A stretch of DNA of 64,000 nt from Pleodorina starrii (taxonomy: Eukaryota > Chlorophyta > Chlorophyceae > Chlamydomonadales > Volvocaceae), in assembly GCA_030267565.1 (NCBI GenBank), contig BRXU01000004.1, positions 3,354,501-3,418,500 on the forward strand. Reading direction: 5' to 3'. The translations under genes and the position numbers were made by a program. Positions 1 through 12,418 of the stretch are shown here, piece by piece (position 1 is the stretch's first letter; each line of letters begins with the position of its first letter). The notes under the pieces are model-generated. The model made no database searches. It had not been told where the DNA came from and was given only the letters and a program-made list of their open reading frames with translations.

Positions 1-261
1 CGCGACTTTGACTTTGGCCGGAAAGGCCGCAGGATGTTGACCTGGAGGGGCGTGTGACCTTTACCGCTCTGCCGAAGCACAGAAGTTGAGAGCCACGGAA
101 GTGGAAGCTCTGCGCACTTTTTAGTAAGGGTGAATGCGGAGCCCTAACTTAGCAGGAAAATTGCCTTGACTGTTCTGTTTTGACGTGACGCATGCACGAG
201 GCAAGGCAACGGGGCTGGGGCGAGGGCCCCCGACTCAAACCGGCGGATGGCGCGACCCTAC

Positions 262-631
262 CTGCCGTGACGAAGCCCTCCAGAAAGCCTGCAGCGTATG
301 CCTGGTCAAGGTCGCTGTAGCCGCTGCTGGTGACCACGCGCAGCTTGCCAAAGTTGCTAACGGTGTGAGCGGAGTCGATGAAGGTGCCGCTCGCGACACA
401 GTCGCCATCGCGGACGCCGTCCGCTGGGTCGACAACGGACCAGCTGCCGTCGCTGTTCTTAATGACACAACCATTCACCGTCTGTTTAGATTTCTTCAGG
501 TTCCGACAGGTGCTGTAGACCGAACTCGGCTCCTCGGCGCTAGCGAATGCCGTAAACAAGGCCGCGCCGACGCCGAGAAAGAACAGGCTCCTCCCGAGCG
601 CAGCTCGAAAATCCTGCCTTCGCGCTACCAT
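262..631 (-). CDS. Phospholipase B-like (PLBD/LAMA-type) protein, first exon, partial
   Basis: First coding exon of a phospholipase B-like protein, a secreted or lysosomal N-terminal-nucleophile hydrolase family. Translation from the ATG at 631-629 starts MVARRQDF and has a hydrophobic run ending FASA near residue 32, a typical signal peptide. An ATG 47 codons upstream at 772 is in frame but would bury that peptide. The exon then carries a Cys/Ser-rich stretch, VASGTFIDSA, and the family signature AAGFLEGFVTAG. Straight after this signature a GT donor (GTAGGG on the minus strand, 261-256) ends the exon in phase 1, so 1-261 is intron and the rest of the gene is off the left edge. The catalytic Cys of the mature large chain is not in this piece. 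The family is assigned from the AAGFLEG motif and leader only, so confidence is moderate to good. Confidence 0.72.
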
Positions 632-2459
632 TTGGGCGCGGAGCGACCTCACTAGGGCTTCCCTCGGCCTGCTGGTCCTATGAATACGTATGCCAAATTC
701 TGAGTGGCCTGGGTGGGTAAGCTTTACACCTTGAGCGTCACAGGCAGACACTGAGCGGTTAAATGTAGACAACTGTCAAAGAGGCAAGGATAGACGAGCG
801 GATGAATGATTTCAGAGCGTCTGATTGAGGCGCTGCGCGCTTCATATAATCAACACGCAAGGTTTGCGTCAGTACGTTAAATTACGCCTACAGAATGAAG
901 TACTGTATGGGCACATGGCAACATGGGGCAGCTGCCTAACTGAAGAGCGCGCGCACGTTGTTGGATCCCAACCAACCGCCGCCGCCACGCCACTGCCATG
1001 TGTCGTGCCGTGAGGCCCTTGGATAATGGTGCAACCCCTGTTATATTGAACCTTAATATTCCGGCCCTGTACATACAGGAAAGTGCGTGCGCATCTTGGC
1101 CTGCACATTCTTCCAGCGACATTGGTATATGAATCGGTGGCACGTGACAAGTAGGGAATGCACGTTTGCCTTCAAGGGTTGCCAATACATCTGAATGGTA
1201 TTTCCTAGGTGTAGTTTGCATCGTGCAGCACACAATTGCTGAGGAGGTTATGACTTGTCCCGAATGGCTTCCATCGTTGCATGCATGTTCCATCCATTCC
1301 CTTGACACATGTTGACTTTCGCGTTGCTGCGCAAGATCTGCCGCTTCATGAAGATGTACGTGCAGCCCTAGTTATGTCCTTCCTCATGATATGGAAAACC
1401 GGCCGCCCAGGAACCACAACGAACTCGTAACGTACCACCTGCCCTTTGAGCTCTGAGCCCTTCGTAGAGCCGTGCGCGCCTTTGTCGACCTGACGACTTG
1501 GGTACAGCTCCATGACTGCTGCTTACAGATGCACACACGACCTTGTGCCAACCTGGGTTGATGATTCGAGCAAGCGCGCACGCAAACTGCCGTTATCCCG
1601 ACCGTCTTGGAAGCCGCTGCATACGAGCCCCAGCCCCAACTGTGTTCGGCAAACGATAGGAAAGCCGGAAGCTGAGGGCCATTGGCAAGTGCACCTCCGC
1701 CCCTGCCAGCAGCGGGGCGTGGCCTGCGTCACTGTGGCCCCTTTCGTGCCCAGATGCCCGCCCCGATGTTGTGGATTGTTCTTACACTGGGCTCCGGCCC
1801 CCTTGGAAGGGTAGAGCCAGCGGGCCGCCTGTTCGTGCACTGTTGCATACAAGACCAGGGCTAAAGGGAAGCGCACCCGCACCGTGTCGGGGAGATGCGG
1901 CGCACCTCAAGGCGGACTGTGACTGACTGTGCCCCGTGAAGCGCCCCGGACGCACCCGCCGCAAGAGAGCCAGAGGGTGGCAGAGCTCGGTCCGAACAAC
2001 TCGCCACCCGCGTTAAAGCCCGCGCAAAGTCCAGCCGACTAGAGTGCCTTCACGTCTACCCGCCTTACTTACTCACTTGCTTGAGACCCCTGAACTGGAC
2101 GGTTATGCGGGTCAGCTCGTCAGCTGTCCGGGCTCAAGATGTCAAGAGCTGTAGACCGCTGCATCCCAATGCGCACATCTGCACCGCCTGCCCGCCAGAT
2201 GAAGGTCCCGCTGGCAGCGATGGACGGGGCGGGACAGCGGTTGGGTAGGTAGTGGTCAGTTAAGATCCTCCGGCTGATCGCACTGTCGTACATCGCTGAG
2301 ATTTTTCAAGTCCACTGCAAAACGCTTCTTGCGCAGTCGCCGCCCCGCGCCCCACGCCGGGCGACAACGCCACCCACCTGCCAGTGCAACCGACGGCGAG
2401 ACCCGCAACCGCGGCCGCACTGTCGGCATTGGCGGCCGCTGCCTTGAATGTGCCTTGAA

Positions 2460-2491
2460 CGACACCGAACGACACCGAACGACACCGAACG
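2460..2491. repeat. 10-bp tandem repeat (CGACACCGAA)x3
   Basis: Three consecutive perfect copies of a 10-bp unit in intergenic DNA. Confidence 0.8.
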
Positions 2492-2673
2492 TGCCCCGAT
2501 GCGCTGAGACCCTGGAGTCGTGCGCTCGGCGCCATCACTAGGCAACCGGTCCTGGCGCTGCTGGGTGCTCTGGTGCTCTGGTGCTGTGGTGTTGTGGTGC
2601 CAGGAATGAACCGCTTACCAGTGGACGCAAATGGATCACCGGCTGCCTGGCCCGCAGTGGGCACGCTCCCTTC

Positions 2674-2719
2674 CAGTTGCACAGTTGCACAGTTGCACAG
2701 TTGCACAGTTGCACAGTTC
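2674..2719. repeat. 8-bp tandem repeat (TTGCACAG)n
   Basis: Five to six copies of an 8-bp unit in intergenic DNA upstream of the B-box/CCT gene. No coding context. Confidence 0.85.
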
Positions 2720-4726
2720 ATGCTCCTGTGAAGGAAGGAGGGATGGAGGCCTTCTGTCCTACTGGGGATCTTTTCCAGCAGCAGACCCATGGGTCCGTTT
2801 CGGCCCCTGTCAGTGGACCAGCGCCCACGGGGTTGCCATCGGGGAGTTGCGCACGACCGGGTTCGGTGCGGGGCCAAAAAAGAAACCGCAGCGGAAGGAC
2901 CGGGGGGCTCTCGGTCGGTCCCGCTCGTTCGCTGCGGGACAGCATCGGGTGCTGCGCGGCGCGCCTCCGTTCAGGGAAGCATGCGCGCGTGTGTTCCAGT
3001 GCGACCCGGAGTCCATCTTGCCGTTTCCCCCTGGGCCCTCGAGGACCCATCGGTGTACATCGGTGATCCATTCGGATCCTTCCACTGCAAGACGGATAAA
3101 CGGTTCATTCGTACCATGGATATGAATGAAAACAGACCGCACCCAACGCCCTGCCGTGGCCCGATCCCGAGACCCCTCATGGAACCGACCGCCCAAGCGC
3201 CCCGAGACCCCAACAGGGGCACAACAGACCAAATCAGTACAACGCTCGGCCGGTAGGCGCCCGCAGCGGCGGCATCGCGACCCTTTGGCTGGATTCAACC
3301 AACTCGGGAACCCCGTTGGTGGTTAGTGCTCGTCCAACCACCCAAACGGACCGCCAGGGACCCTACCACTGGACGCTCGGAAGGCTTAACGGTCACCTGC
3401 ACCGTACGACTGGACGGTCCGCGTTGCCCTTTCCCCACGGCACTACCTGCGGCTTGCCCGCTCTCCAGGCCCAGCGGTGACTACATCACAGCCGTGTTTA
3501 ACCCTGCGCGCCGTGCCACGTTGGGCGCTGGTGGGGGGTTATTCCCGTCTAGCCTTGGTCTAAGTGGCGTGATTAAGGCCTGGTCAGGGGCGCGCGCACG
3601 GTCGATGCCCAGAGGTGCCCGCCTAGACTTCGGGCCGCGCGAGGTGGGCGGAGGGAGGCCTGACGCTGCCCCGCGCGACTGCAATGCCCGTCCAAGTTTG
3701 ACCCAGCCAGGTCTGTTTTTCTTAAGCACCTGAACTCCTGAATTCGATCTTCAGCATCTGGGTCAGGTGCAAGCTTCGACGGCGGCGGCGTGCGTGCCTG
3801 TACACTGCAGGAGCGGCAGTGCCAACGGCTTTGCTCGGCCTACGCCAAGAGCTTCAGACAGCTTTGCCTCTCGAGGATTGCCCAAACCTATCAAGGCAGA
3901 ACACTTTCCACAGTCCCGCAAATCCTTCGTGCCTCTTCGAATCCTCCGTACCCCTCAAATTTTCCACTCTTTCAGTCCTCGGGGCTCCGGCCCTTTGATA
4001 TTCCCGTTCGTACGACGTGCACGTGGGCAACAAACAGGCCGCGGTGGTAAGGCAGCAGCGGCGAATTGCACCCCCTAAGTTTATTACGAGGAGTCTCGGT
4101 AAACCCCGTTGGGTGTTAACAAAGTGAAGCGCCACCCTTGCACCGTGCTTCGTTGTGCTGCCTGTTTGGGTCGTCCCACGGGGCCGTTCGTACGCGTCAT
4201 CAAGGTCACTCACAATTCTGGCCGCTCCTGTAGAGACCAGCAAATGCATATTCTAAGTAACGCAATCTCCTCGGAGCCACCGCAAAAAAATAAAGAATCG
4301 CTCGACACATGGCTCGGCCGCCGGCCACGAGGAGCTGTAACGCACGCCACTTTAGCAACAGCACACTGACAGATGTACGTATTTTATTAGCTTTGTTTTT
4401 CGTGTGTGCGAAGAGGTGAGGGCCCTCCTGGAGCCGTACAGCACTGGGATGGTACCTTTTTGCATGTGTCCGCACACGCTACCCTCGTGAACAACTGTAA
4501 GTTGCAACTAGTTGTAACTGGAGTGCAATTAAGCGGGATTTGTCAACACGACACCTTTCCGGGACCACCCCGGTGCACAACCTTGGTGTTGTGCCGGCGC
4601 GTAGGCAATCGAGGCAGCCGATACGCTTTGCTCGTTACAAGGGATCCGGACAAGCGGGTTTCTTGAGGACGGCCCTGTTTTCCAAGGGCATCGTGCGTGC
4701 CATCAGGCGAATTTAGGCCACGAGAT

Positions 4727-7700
4727 ATGGAGTCCTCTTCTTTTAAATGTGTCTGTGATTCTTGCGACTCAAAGCTCGCTTCCGTCTTCTGTCACTCAGA
4801 TGGTGAGTCGTATTGTGCGCATAGCCAGCCGCCGTTGGGTTTGGTCGACGTACCTGGTTCTCTGCCCTGCAGGCGCATTTCTGTGTCCGCAGTGCGATGC
4901 ACAGGTCCATAGCGTCAATAAGGTATGGGTTATGTGGCTTTGGGATTGCGCCGTGCCTCTGGGCGCGCCTTTGCCCTGACGGGGGCTTGCGCGGCCCGTG
5001 CCGGAGCGCCCGGCGTTTTGCGGCCCTTTGGCCCGCCTGTCTTTTCGATGATGCTTTTAAACTTCACTGGGATTTTGCTTGACGGGTGCCGCCGCCCCCG
5101 GTGTTCGACGAACTCGCACGATGGCGCCAAGTTTGTTTCGCAAGGAGGGCCAGATTGTGTCCAGAAATACCCATGCGCTGCGTAGTGAAGTTATCCTTGT
5201 ACCATGCGCGTCTTTAGTCACCTGGCCACATCAATCGGGACTGAACGAACAACCTTTTGCCCGGCACATGCGCAGCTCGCCCAGCGACACCTTCGAGTCC
5301 CATGCCAGTCATGTCCCGTGTGGGCATACCGGGAGGCCAAGTCACGGGGAAGACTCCTCGACATGCCGCTTGCGGCGTGCTTAACGAGGAATCTCCAGTT
5401 GGACATATTCGACGGGTCAACCCCGTGCTGGCCGTCCACCAATAAAGCGAGCAGCGTTGCCATGGGCACGCCTCAATCTGATACATCTAGTCCGCAGGCC
5501 ACCGCGGCAGCCCCGCCAGCAGCCGCGGGTTCCCCGAGCAGTGAAGTCTACGCCGCAGCAATCCAGCACGCGTCCAACTCGTGGCCGCAGAACAGCGCGC
5601 TGGCGATGACCTCGTCCCAGCCACAGCCGCTGCCCCAACCCATACTCAACAGTAACAGCAACCTGATGTGCCCTGGCGCCGCCGAGCAGCAGCAGCAGCA
5701 GCAGGTCGCTGCAACCACAGACGCTGCGATCCGCGCTGCGCAGTTTACTCTCTCCCCCTTCTCCGCATGTAGCGGTGGCAGCCTGCAAGCCGCGGCGACC
5801 GCGGCAAGCCAGCAGCACCAAGCGCAGGCGGTCATGGATGCGGGGTGCAGCCTGCCGGGTGGCGCGCAGGCGACGACATCGGCCACCGCTGCCCACGGCG
5901 TGCAGCCACAGCCACCGCAGCAGCAGCAGCAGCATCTGGCGCAGGTCTCTCAGTCGCAGCACTCGCAGCACACTCTGCAGCGAGCCACCAGCCAGGAGCT
6001 GATGGACGCCGTCGACAGCATGGACGTCGCCCTGCTGCTGGACACCTTTGGCGCACCGCTGGACCAGCTGCAGGGACAGGGACAGGACAACAACCGCGGC
6101 AAGCAGAAGGCAGAGGCGCACAACCAGCAACTGCAGCCGCAGCAGCAGCATGTGCAGGATCACCTTCTCGCGTTTCAGCAGCAGCAGCAGCGTCAGCAAC
6201 AGCAGCTGCAGGCAGCGGAGCTACAATCCCAAATTGGCGGCTTGTGCTCCACGTCGCTGCCGTCTGCGGTGGCGGCGGCTGCGGCGGCGCTACACAACCC
6301 GCTGAGCATGTCACCCGGCTGGGCGCCCCTCGCGCAGTCCGTCCAGGCTCAGCAGCAGCAACAGCAACAACAACAAGCGCTCTTGCAGCAGCAGCAGCAG
6401 CAGCAGCAACTCCTGCAGGAGCAGCTGCAGCGGCAGGCGCAGCTGAACGCCGCCGCCGCTGCCGCGGGCTGCAGCCTGGGGCCGCCAAGCGGCTTTGGGG
6501 TGCCCTCCTCGGAGCCGGTGGCGGTGCCCGCCCCGCAGCGTCAGCAGCAGCAGCAGCAGCAGCAGGCCGCCATGCGCACTCTGAGCGGCCTGTCGTGCCT
6601 GTCACAGAGCGGCCTGTCCGGCAGCAATACCGACTGCCAGCAGCAGATGGGCTCGGCGCGGAGCAGCAACACGATGCTGCTGCAGACGCTGGAGCAGCAG
6701 TTTGCGACCATGTCGGGAGCCTGCGTCGGCATCCCGATGACGCTCGCGCAGGCGGCCGGCGGCGGCGTGGCCGCAGCTGCCGCGGCGGCGGCGGGTTGCG
6801 GCTGGCCCCCAAGCCTCGAGGCCACACAGCGGCAGCTGCAGCAGCTGCAGCAGCAGCAGCAGGTGGCGCTACAGTACCTGCAGCAGAAGCAGCAAGAGCA
6901 GCAGCAGGTCGCGGCGGCGCTGGCGGCAGTTCAGCAGCATCAGCAGGCGCAGGCGCAGACAATCCAGATGCTGCAGCGCTCCATGACGGACGACCTGCCG
7001 CGCACGTCGCCCATTACCATCGGCAGCGGCGCGGCGACGGCGAACGCACTCGCGGCCGCCACGTCGCGACGCGATGCGGCCCTGCGCGCCGGCCTGGGCC
7101 TGTCGGACCCCGGCATCGGCCTCGGGCGCGGAGCCAGGTCCCTGGCCCAGAGCCCCATGTCGCTGCAGCCCAACGCCGCGGCCGCCGCGGCGCTCGGCGC
7201 TTCATCGACGTGCCTGACGGACAACCTGTCCGGGATCGCGATGGACCCGTCGAGCATCGCGGCGGCGGCCGGCCCCGCAGCCACCGGTGCCGCTGGCGCC
7301 AGCCATCTGCCGGCGGCGGCTCCGCCGCCGCTCGCCTCCATGCGCTCCTTGGACGCCGCCGCCAGCAGCTTTGGCGCGCTTCCCATTGCGGCGGCGGCGG
7401 GCAGCGGCGGCTCCACTTCCGTCAGCCCGACCAACTGCAACACGCTCGCGGGCGCTGTCGCGGAGCGGCACGTGCCGCTCTCCGCGCAGCAGCAGCAGCT
7501 GATGGCGCAGCAGATGGTGCTGCCGGGCAGTGCGCCGCCGGCGCTGGGCCTGGCGGCGGCCCTGGGCAGCGTGGGCGGCGGCGCCTCGTCGTCTTTCGAC
7601 CTGCAGCAGCAGCAACACCACCACCTGGGGGGCGAGTCGCTGATGCGGGTGGGCAGCGATTGCTACGATGCGGTGATGGCGGCGGCGGCCAATGCCAGTA

Positions 7701-9724
7701 TGCTGGGTGGCAGCCTGGGGATGCTGGGGCTGGGGGCCGGCTGCGGCGGTGACGCGGTGGACGCAGCGAGCCTGCTGGCGCGCGCGGAGCGGCCCATGGA
7801 TCCGGGGCGGGTGGCGCAGCTGAACAGATACAAGTGAGCGAGCGGCAGAGCGACAGGTCCCTGATTGTCGACATGTCGAGACCCCCTCTTCTGCATGTGG
7901 GCGAGGGCGGTCGGGAACTATTGGATACGGACGGCCAGCGGCAGCTCTACGGCTTCGCTCATTGTCGCACCAACACTAGTTTGTGGCGTTCCCCCGGCGA
8001 TCGTGGCTGCCGTTTTCTCATGCGTCCTGGCCTGCATGTGAGACCGCCTGTATGATCTTGTCCGTGAAGCCCTCCCCTGCTCCGGCTCCCGCCGCTCTGC
8101 CGCACTGCCGCGCCGCCGCCGCCCCTTGTTGTGTGTTGTGTTCTTCGCGCGCGCAGGCAGAAGCGCATGCTGAGGATGCGCGCGCTGGCGGAGGGCGCGA
8201 AGAAGGTGCGCTACGAGTGTCGCAAGCAGCTCGCGGACACGCGGCCGCGCGTGCGCGGCCGCTTCGCCAAGGTCAACAGCAGCGACGCGCTGCTGGAGTA
8301 CGGCACCTCGGGGGGCGGCCCGACTTCGAGCTGCATGCCCGCGTCCTCCTCGGGAGGCAACGGCCCGACGGCCAGTGCCGCCACTGGCAGCGCCTGCACC
8401 GCGCCGCCGGGCGTCAACTACCCCCACCACAGCCACCATCAGGCGCCGGGCGGTTGGGGCCTGCAGGGCCACCACTCGCAGCCGCACATGCAGCGCATCG
8501 ACGAGGAGGCCGCAAGTGAGGGCCAGTCGCCCTTCATGACGCAGTCCACGGCGTCGTTGCCGCTGCGCCAGGCGTCGAGCTCGGGCCTGGACGCGGACGC
8601 GGGCGCTGGTGCCGGGAGGCAGGGCGGCGCGGCCGCGGACGCCGCGGCGTTTGGCGCTAGGGTCGTCGGATCTGCGCCCGCGGGACTGCTGGGACTCGAA
8701 CTCGGGTCGGGCAACATCACCGCCACCACCAAGACCGCCGCGGTGGCCTGCGGAGGGGGTGGCGGTGGTGCGGAGCAGGCTCAGGCACAGGGTCTGACGC
8801 CGGGAGGCACCGCCACCGCCCCGGACTGCATCATCACTGAGCACGACCTGGCGGCGCTGGGCTTTGACGACCTGACGCAGCTGTCGGGAGGCTTCAGCAA
8901 CGCGGGGGGCAATGTGAGCGGGGGTTTTGGTCCGGCGCCGCTGGGGACTTCGGGTTCGGGTGGGGGTCTGGCGGGTCAAGAGAGCGGTAGCGGGCCGGTG
9001 GGTTCGAAGGGGGCACCGAATGAGATGACGGAGTTGCGGGAAGGGGGGGGGGGTTGGTGACGTGATAATGCAAGGGCGCGGCTCTCGTATCGAGTGTCCG
9101 TTTTCCTTAAGGAGATCGCTAGTTCGCTAGCAATGGCCGCCGCACGTTGATGATGTGAGTTTCCGTTTCCGCTGAGGTGTTGTCATTTCATCATCCTTGC
9201 TGATGCTGATGCTGCTGCCGCAGAGCAATGAGGACATGGACGAGTCGGCCGAGTCGATGAACGACGGCTCCACGGCCGGGCCGGGAGCCGCCCGTCCCGC
9301 CCCACAGCTGTCGAGCGGCCAAGTCGTGCTGCAACAGCAGCAGCAGCAGGTGGGCGGACAGGCCTCGGCGATGCTGCTGCAGCCCTCAACTTCCATTTCG
9401 CCCACCGCACAGCTGCAGCAGCAGCAGCAGCCGACCCAGCAGCCGCTGCGTTCGGCGCAGCAGGCGTTTATGGCGCCCCAGCCGGGCCCCTCGGCGGCGG
9501 CTGCCTGCGGTTCGATGCAGCCGCAGCAGCAGCAGCAGCAGCTTCATTCGCAGCAGCAGCAGCAGCAGCTTCATTCGCAGCAGCAGCAGCAGCGGCTGTC
9601 GGTGCTGGATCGACCCATTATGTACGGGACGGATCGGTCTCAATTCTCCGCAGCGCAGCTGAGCCTCCTCGACTCCATCCTGACGGATCAGTACCGCCCT
9701 TCGGGTCCTGGCGGCCGACATTAG
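4727..9724 (+). CDS. B-box + CCT domain transcriptional regulator, Gln-rich (CONSTANS-like / ROC66-like)
   Basis: Proposed exons 4727-4802, 4873-4922, 5276-7833, 8157-8913, 9224-9724, giving about 1313 residues; all junctions keep frame. Exons 1-3 join into a perfect B-box zinc finger, C-x2-C-x8-C-x2-D-x-A-x-L-C-x2-C-D-x3-H-x8-H (residues 10-47), split by two introns. A very long poly-Gln/Ala region follows. A CCT domain (about residues 888-932, starting RVAQLNRYK and ending RPRVRGRFAK) spans the exon 3/4 junction. The last exon is again Gln-rich. B-box+CCT proteins are nuclear regulators of photoperiod or clock; Chlamydomonas CO and ROC66 have this architecture, so an ROC66 orthologue is plausible but unproven. 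Only one B-box is visible. The donor at 8914 is the least certain junction. An in-frame ATG at 4697 would add ten residues. Confidence 0.82.
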
Positions 9725-12079
9725 GGCTCCTGATCTGTTGAGCAGAGCTCAGTACCGGTACCGGTTTATTGGGGATGGATGGATGGATGGATGGATTGGG
9801 TGTTGCGCAACTATTCAACAATGGACTCTCAAAGGGGGGGGGGCCGTGTGATGTGATGTGATGTGATGGAAGGGGGGAGGGAGGGGTTTGCGGTTTCGCA
9901 CGCAGGCGGTGATATTACCGTCTTTTCGGGGCGGCCCGCTCGGGGCGGCCGCGCGGTGGGGGGTTACCAGCCAGTCCCAGTCGCATTGCACTGATGGGCG
10001 GGGCAGGGGCTTTTTTTAGCATGGCATGATTGGTGTGAAGTTATGGCGGGAAAGTTGCGGGGTGCAGCCCGCAAGCGGGCCTTGGAGCGGGTTTGATTCG
10101 CTTTGGGCCGCGCCGGAAGGGGAGTGGTGGTGGTGGGGGCGCGCGCGGAGGGATCATCCGCCCGTCCGTCCGTCCGGAGGGGGGGCGCCTGTGTCGCACC
10201 GCGATGTACTGCACCCCGATGTACTGCACCGCCCAGCCGGGCTCGAGCGCGACGTGTGACGTCATGCATGCGTCATGTAGTGTTTGCGAGGGCGGCAGGG
10301 CAGTGGGCGGCCGTGAGTGAGTGAGGGAATGAGGGAGTGAGGGTGCGAGTATTGAAGGAGGGCGTGGTGTTGCGTGGGTCTTCTATTCCCAGAAGGGGAG
10401 GTTGGCTGGGGTGGCTTGGACACAATTTCAGTTAACGAGAGTATCGAGGGGGCGCGGGGCCGGGGCGCCTCCCCCTCCTATTTCTGCGAGGAAAGGGCGG
10501 CCGCCAGCCCCCCCGCGTCCCCCTGCATTTCCTCCGCCCATTGCGTTGGACCTCCTCCACGTAGAGACTGCGTGAGCCCGTGAGCCCGTGCTTTTCATCC
10601 GAGCGCGGACGTCCGAGGAGGTCGGCGTCCCTCGTTGCATCTCTTGCGGGAAGTGCGTGTGTGAAAGTGCTGCCGACCCGAACCCGACTGTGGGCGGTCG
10701 CTCTGCTGACTGCACTGTTGCAGGGACACATGGTGCATAGGGCCCAGCAAGATTGAATGGGATGGCAATGGGAGGGAGCGTGGCGAGAGGGGTGTGGGGT
10801 GCGGTAGGTCGTGGAAGGGGCTTGTCAATTGCTATGCGCGCGATACGCTGCGCGGAGGGAGCGCACACACGCGTGGATGCATCTCTCCCCGCAGGAGAGA
10901 GAGGGGGAGTCGGATGGAGGATCGAGTTGCAGCTGCGTCGTCTCGCGGTGTGGCCCCGGCAGATCGCGCAGGAGTTTGTGTGCGCGGGCGCGGGCGCTGC
11001 GGCCCGTCTGCCCTTGAAGAGTGCGGCGGCGCTGCCTGGCGGTCCCGGTCCTGCCCCGTAATGTCTCACGGTCTGGTTCTCGTGTCTTTTAAGGTGGCCC
11101 TGCGAGAAGCAGCGGCCTCCCCACTTGGCCGTTTTACGTGTATTTTCCGCGTTGCCCCTTGTCGCGTCTGCTGCGTTTTAGGAGAGAGGTGCGGAGAGGA
11201 TCAATGACAACAGGCGGCGGTTCAGGCGCGCCCCAGTCCCCCAATGTGGTCCGGCGGGCTGTCTCGCGGCCTGCCGCAGCGTTGGTCTCGACGCTATTTG
11301 TGTCCTCTTAAAAATGATGACAATGAGACTTAAGAAGGTGGGGGGTGCGCGTGGTTGTTCCCGCCGCCCTGCCCACGCCCGGCCCAGCTCTTGCCGGCCG
11401 GCAGACAGGGAGGGTGCCTGCGGGGTGAGGGTGGGGACTCGGGCGCACAAAGTGGCCGTGCACCTCGTGCGGCCTCGGGGGTGAGGGTGATGACCCATGG
11501 GTCTGTCGGATGTCAATCTTGATGATGACAGCCTACCTCGGGCGCCCTCGCGTGTGCGTGCGTGTGTGTGTGTGTTATGTGAGTATCTGGCCGCAACTTG
11601 CGCAACACCCAATACCATTATCCGGTGACGGGGGCGTACCCCGGTACTGGCAAGTTAGCCGCCGCGCTGGCTGGGAGAGGGCAGCATTGTCACAATTATA
11701 GCATAACTGGGCTCGTTGTGGATTGGATAGGATTGGATTGGAAACCCTAAGCTCCCGAATGAGAGAGTGTGTTTGTGCAGCTATGCGGCCTGGCCAGTGC
11801 GCGTGTGTCTCCTGTCCTTTCTCCCCCTGTTTGTCTTTCCGCCTGTTTTGTTGGTTACGCTGGAGGGGGGGATAATGATGATCCATGGGGGCCGTTCTCG
11901 CTGAAAGCGCCTTCGGGGACCCGCGAGCGTCCGTCCGTGTGTGGGGGGTATGGGGGGGGATTGGAGAGCCGGGGGGCAGTCGCCGTCAGCCCTGATGTGC
12001 TGATTGCCGGTCAGGCTGCTGCGGCAGCGCCCCTCGCGCTGACAGCCCTGCATGGCCCCATGTGCGCGTAATGGGAGCA

Positions 12080-12418
12080 GTTGCCTGATACTGATTGTTG
12101 GCAGCTTCTGACAGCGCAGCGGGGCGGGGCGGTGGGTGGCTGGGTGGCTGGGTGGGAGGGAGGGATTGGGGCGACGACGGGTTGGACTGGACTGGACTGG
12201 ATTGCAGCCAAGTCGAGTTGCCTCATTCTGCATCGAGTTTGTGCAGGGTAGGAGTTGCCTGATACTGATTGTTGGCAGCTTCTGACAGCGCAGCGGGGCG
12301 GGGCGGTGGGTGGCTGGGTGGGAGGGAGGGATTGGGGCGACGACGGGTTGGACTGGACTGGACTGGATTGCAGCCAAGTCGAGTTGCCTCATTCTGCATC
12401 GAGTTTGTGCAGGGTAGG
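12080..12418. repeat. Tandem duplication, two copies of about 165-172 bp
   Basis: The segment starting GTTGCCTGATACTGATTG at 12080 is repeated at 12254 and runs through the same G-rich middle part to GTTTGTGCAGGGTAGG. Copy 1 has one extra GGGTGGCT unit. The rest looks nearly identical, suggesting a recent duplication. Confidence 0.85.

Larger units (their letters stand above)
632..4696. other. Divergent intergenic region between the PLBD-like gene and the B-box/CCT gene
   Basis: About 4 kb between two divergently transcribed genes. It should hold both promoters and 5' UTRs. Open frames around 2250-3730 overlap each other on both strands and match no family I recognise, so I do not call them. 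The stretch carries short tandem repeats at 2460-2491 and 2674-2719, and GC-rich sequence at 2300-3700 that shifts to lower GC at 3700-4700. Confidence 0.5.

Noticed and set aside
2260..3730. Cluster of overlapping open frames on both strands
   Set aside because: High GC suppresses stops. None shows a motif, signal peptide or splice-linked partner.
5417..7896. Several long frames on both strands over 5400-7900, including a 635-residue plus-strand frame
   Set aside because: Shadows of the CAG/GCN-rich third exon of the B-box/CCT gene, whose own frame is linked to the B-box and CCT by consistent splice phases.
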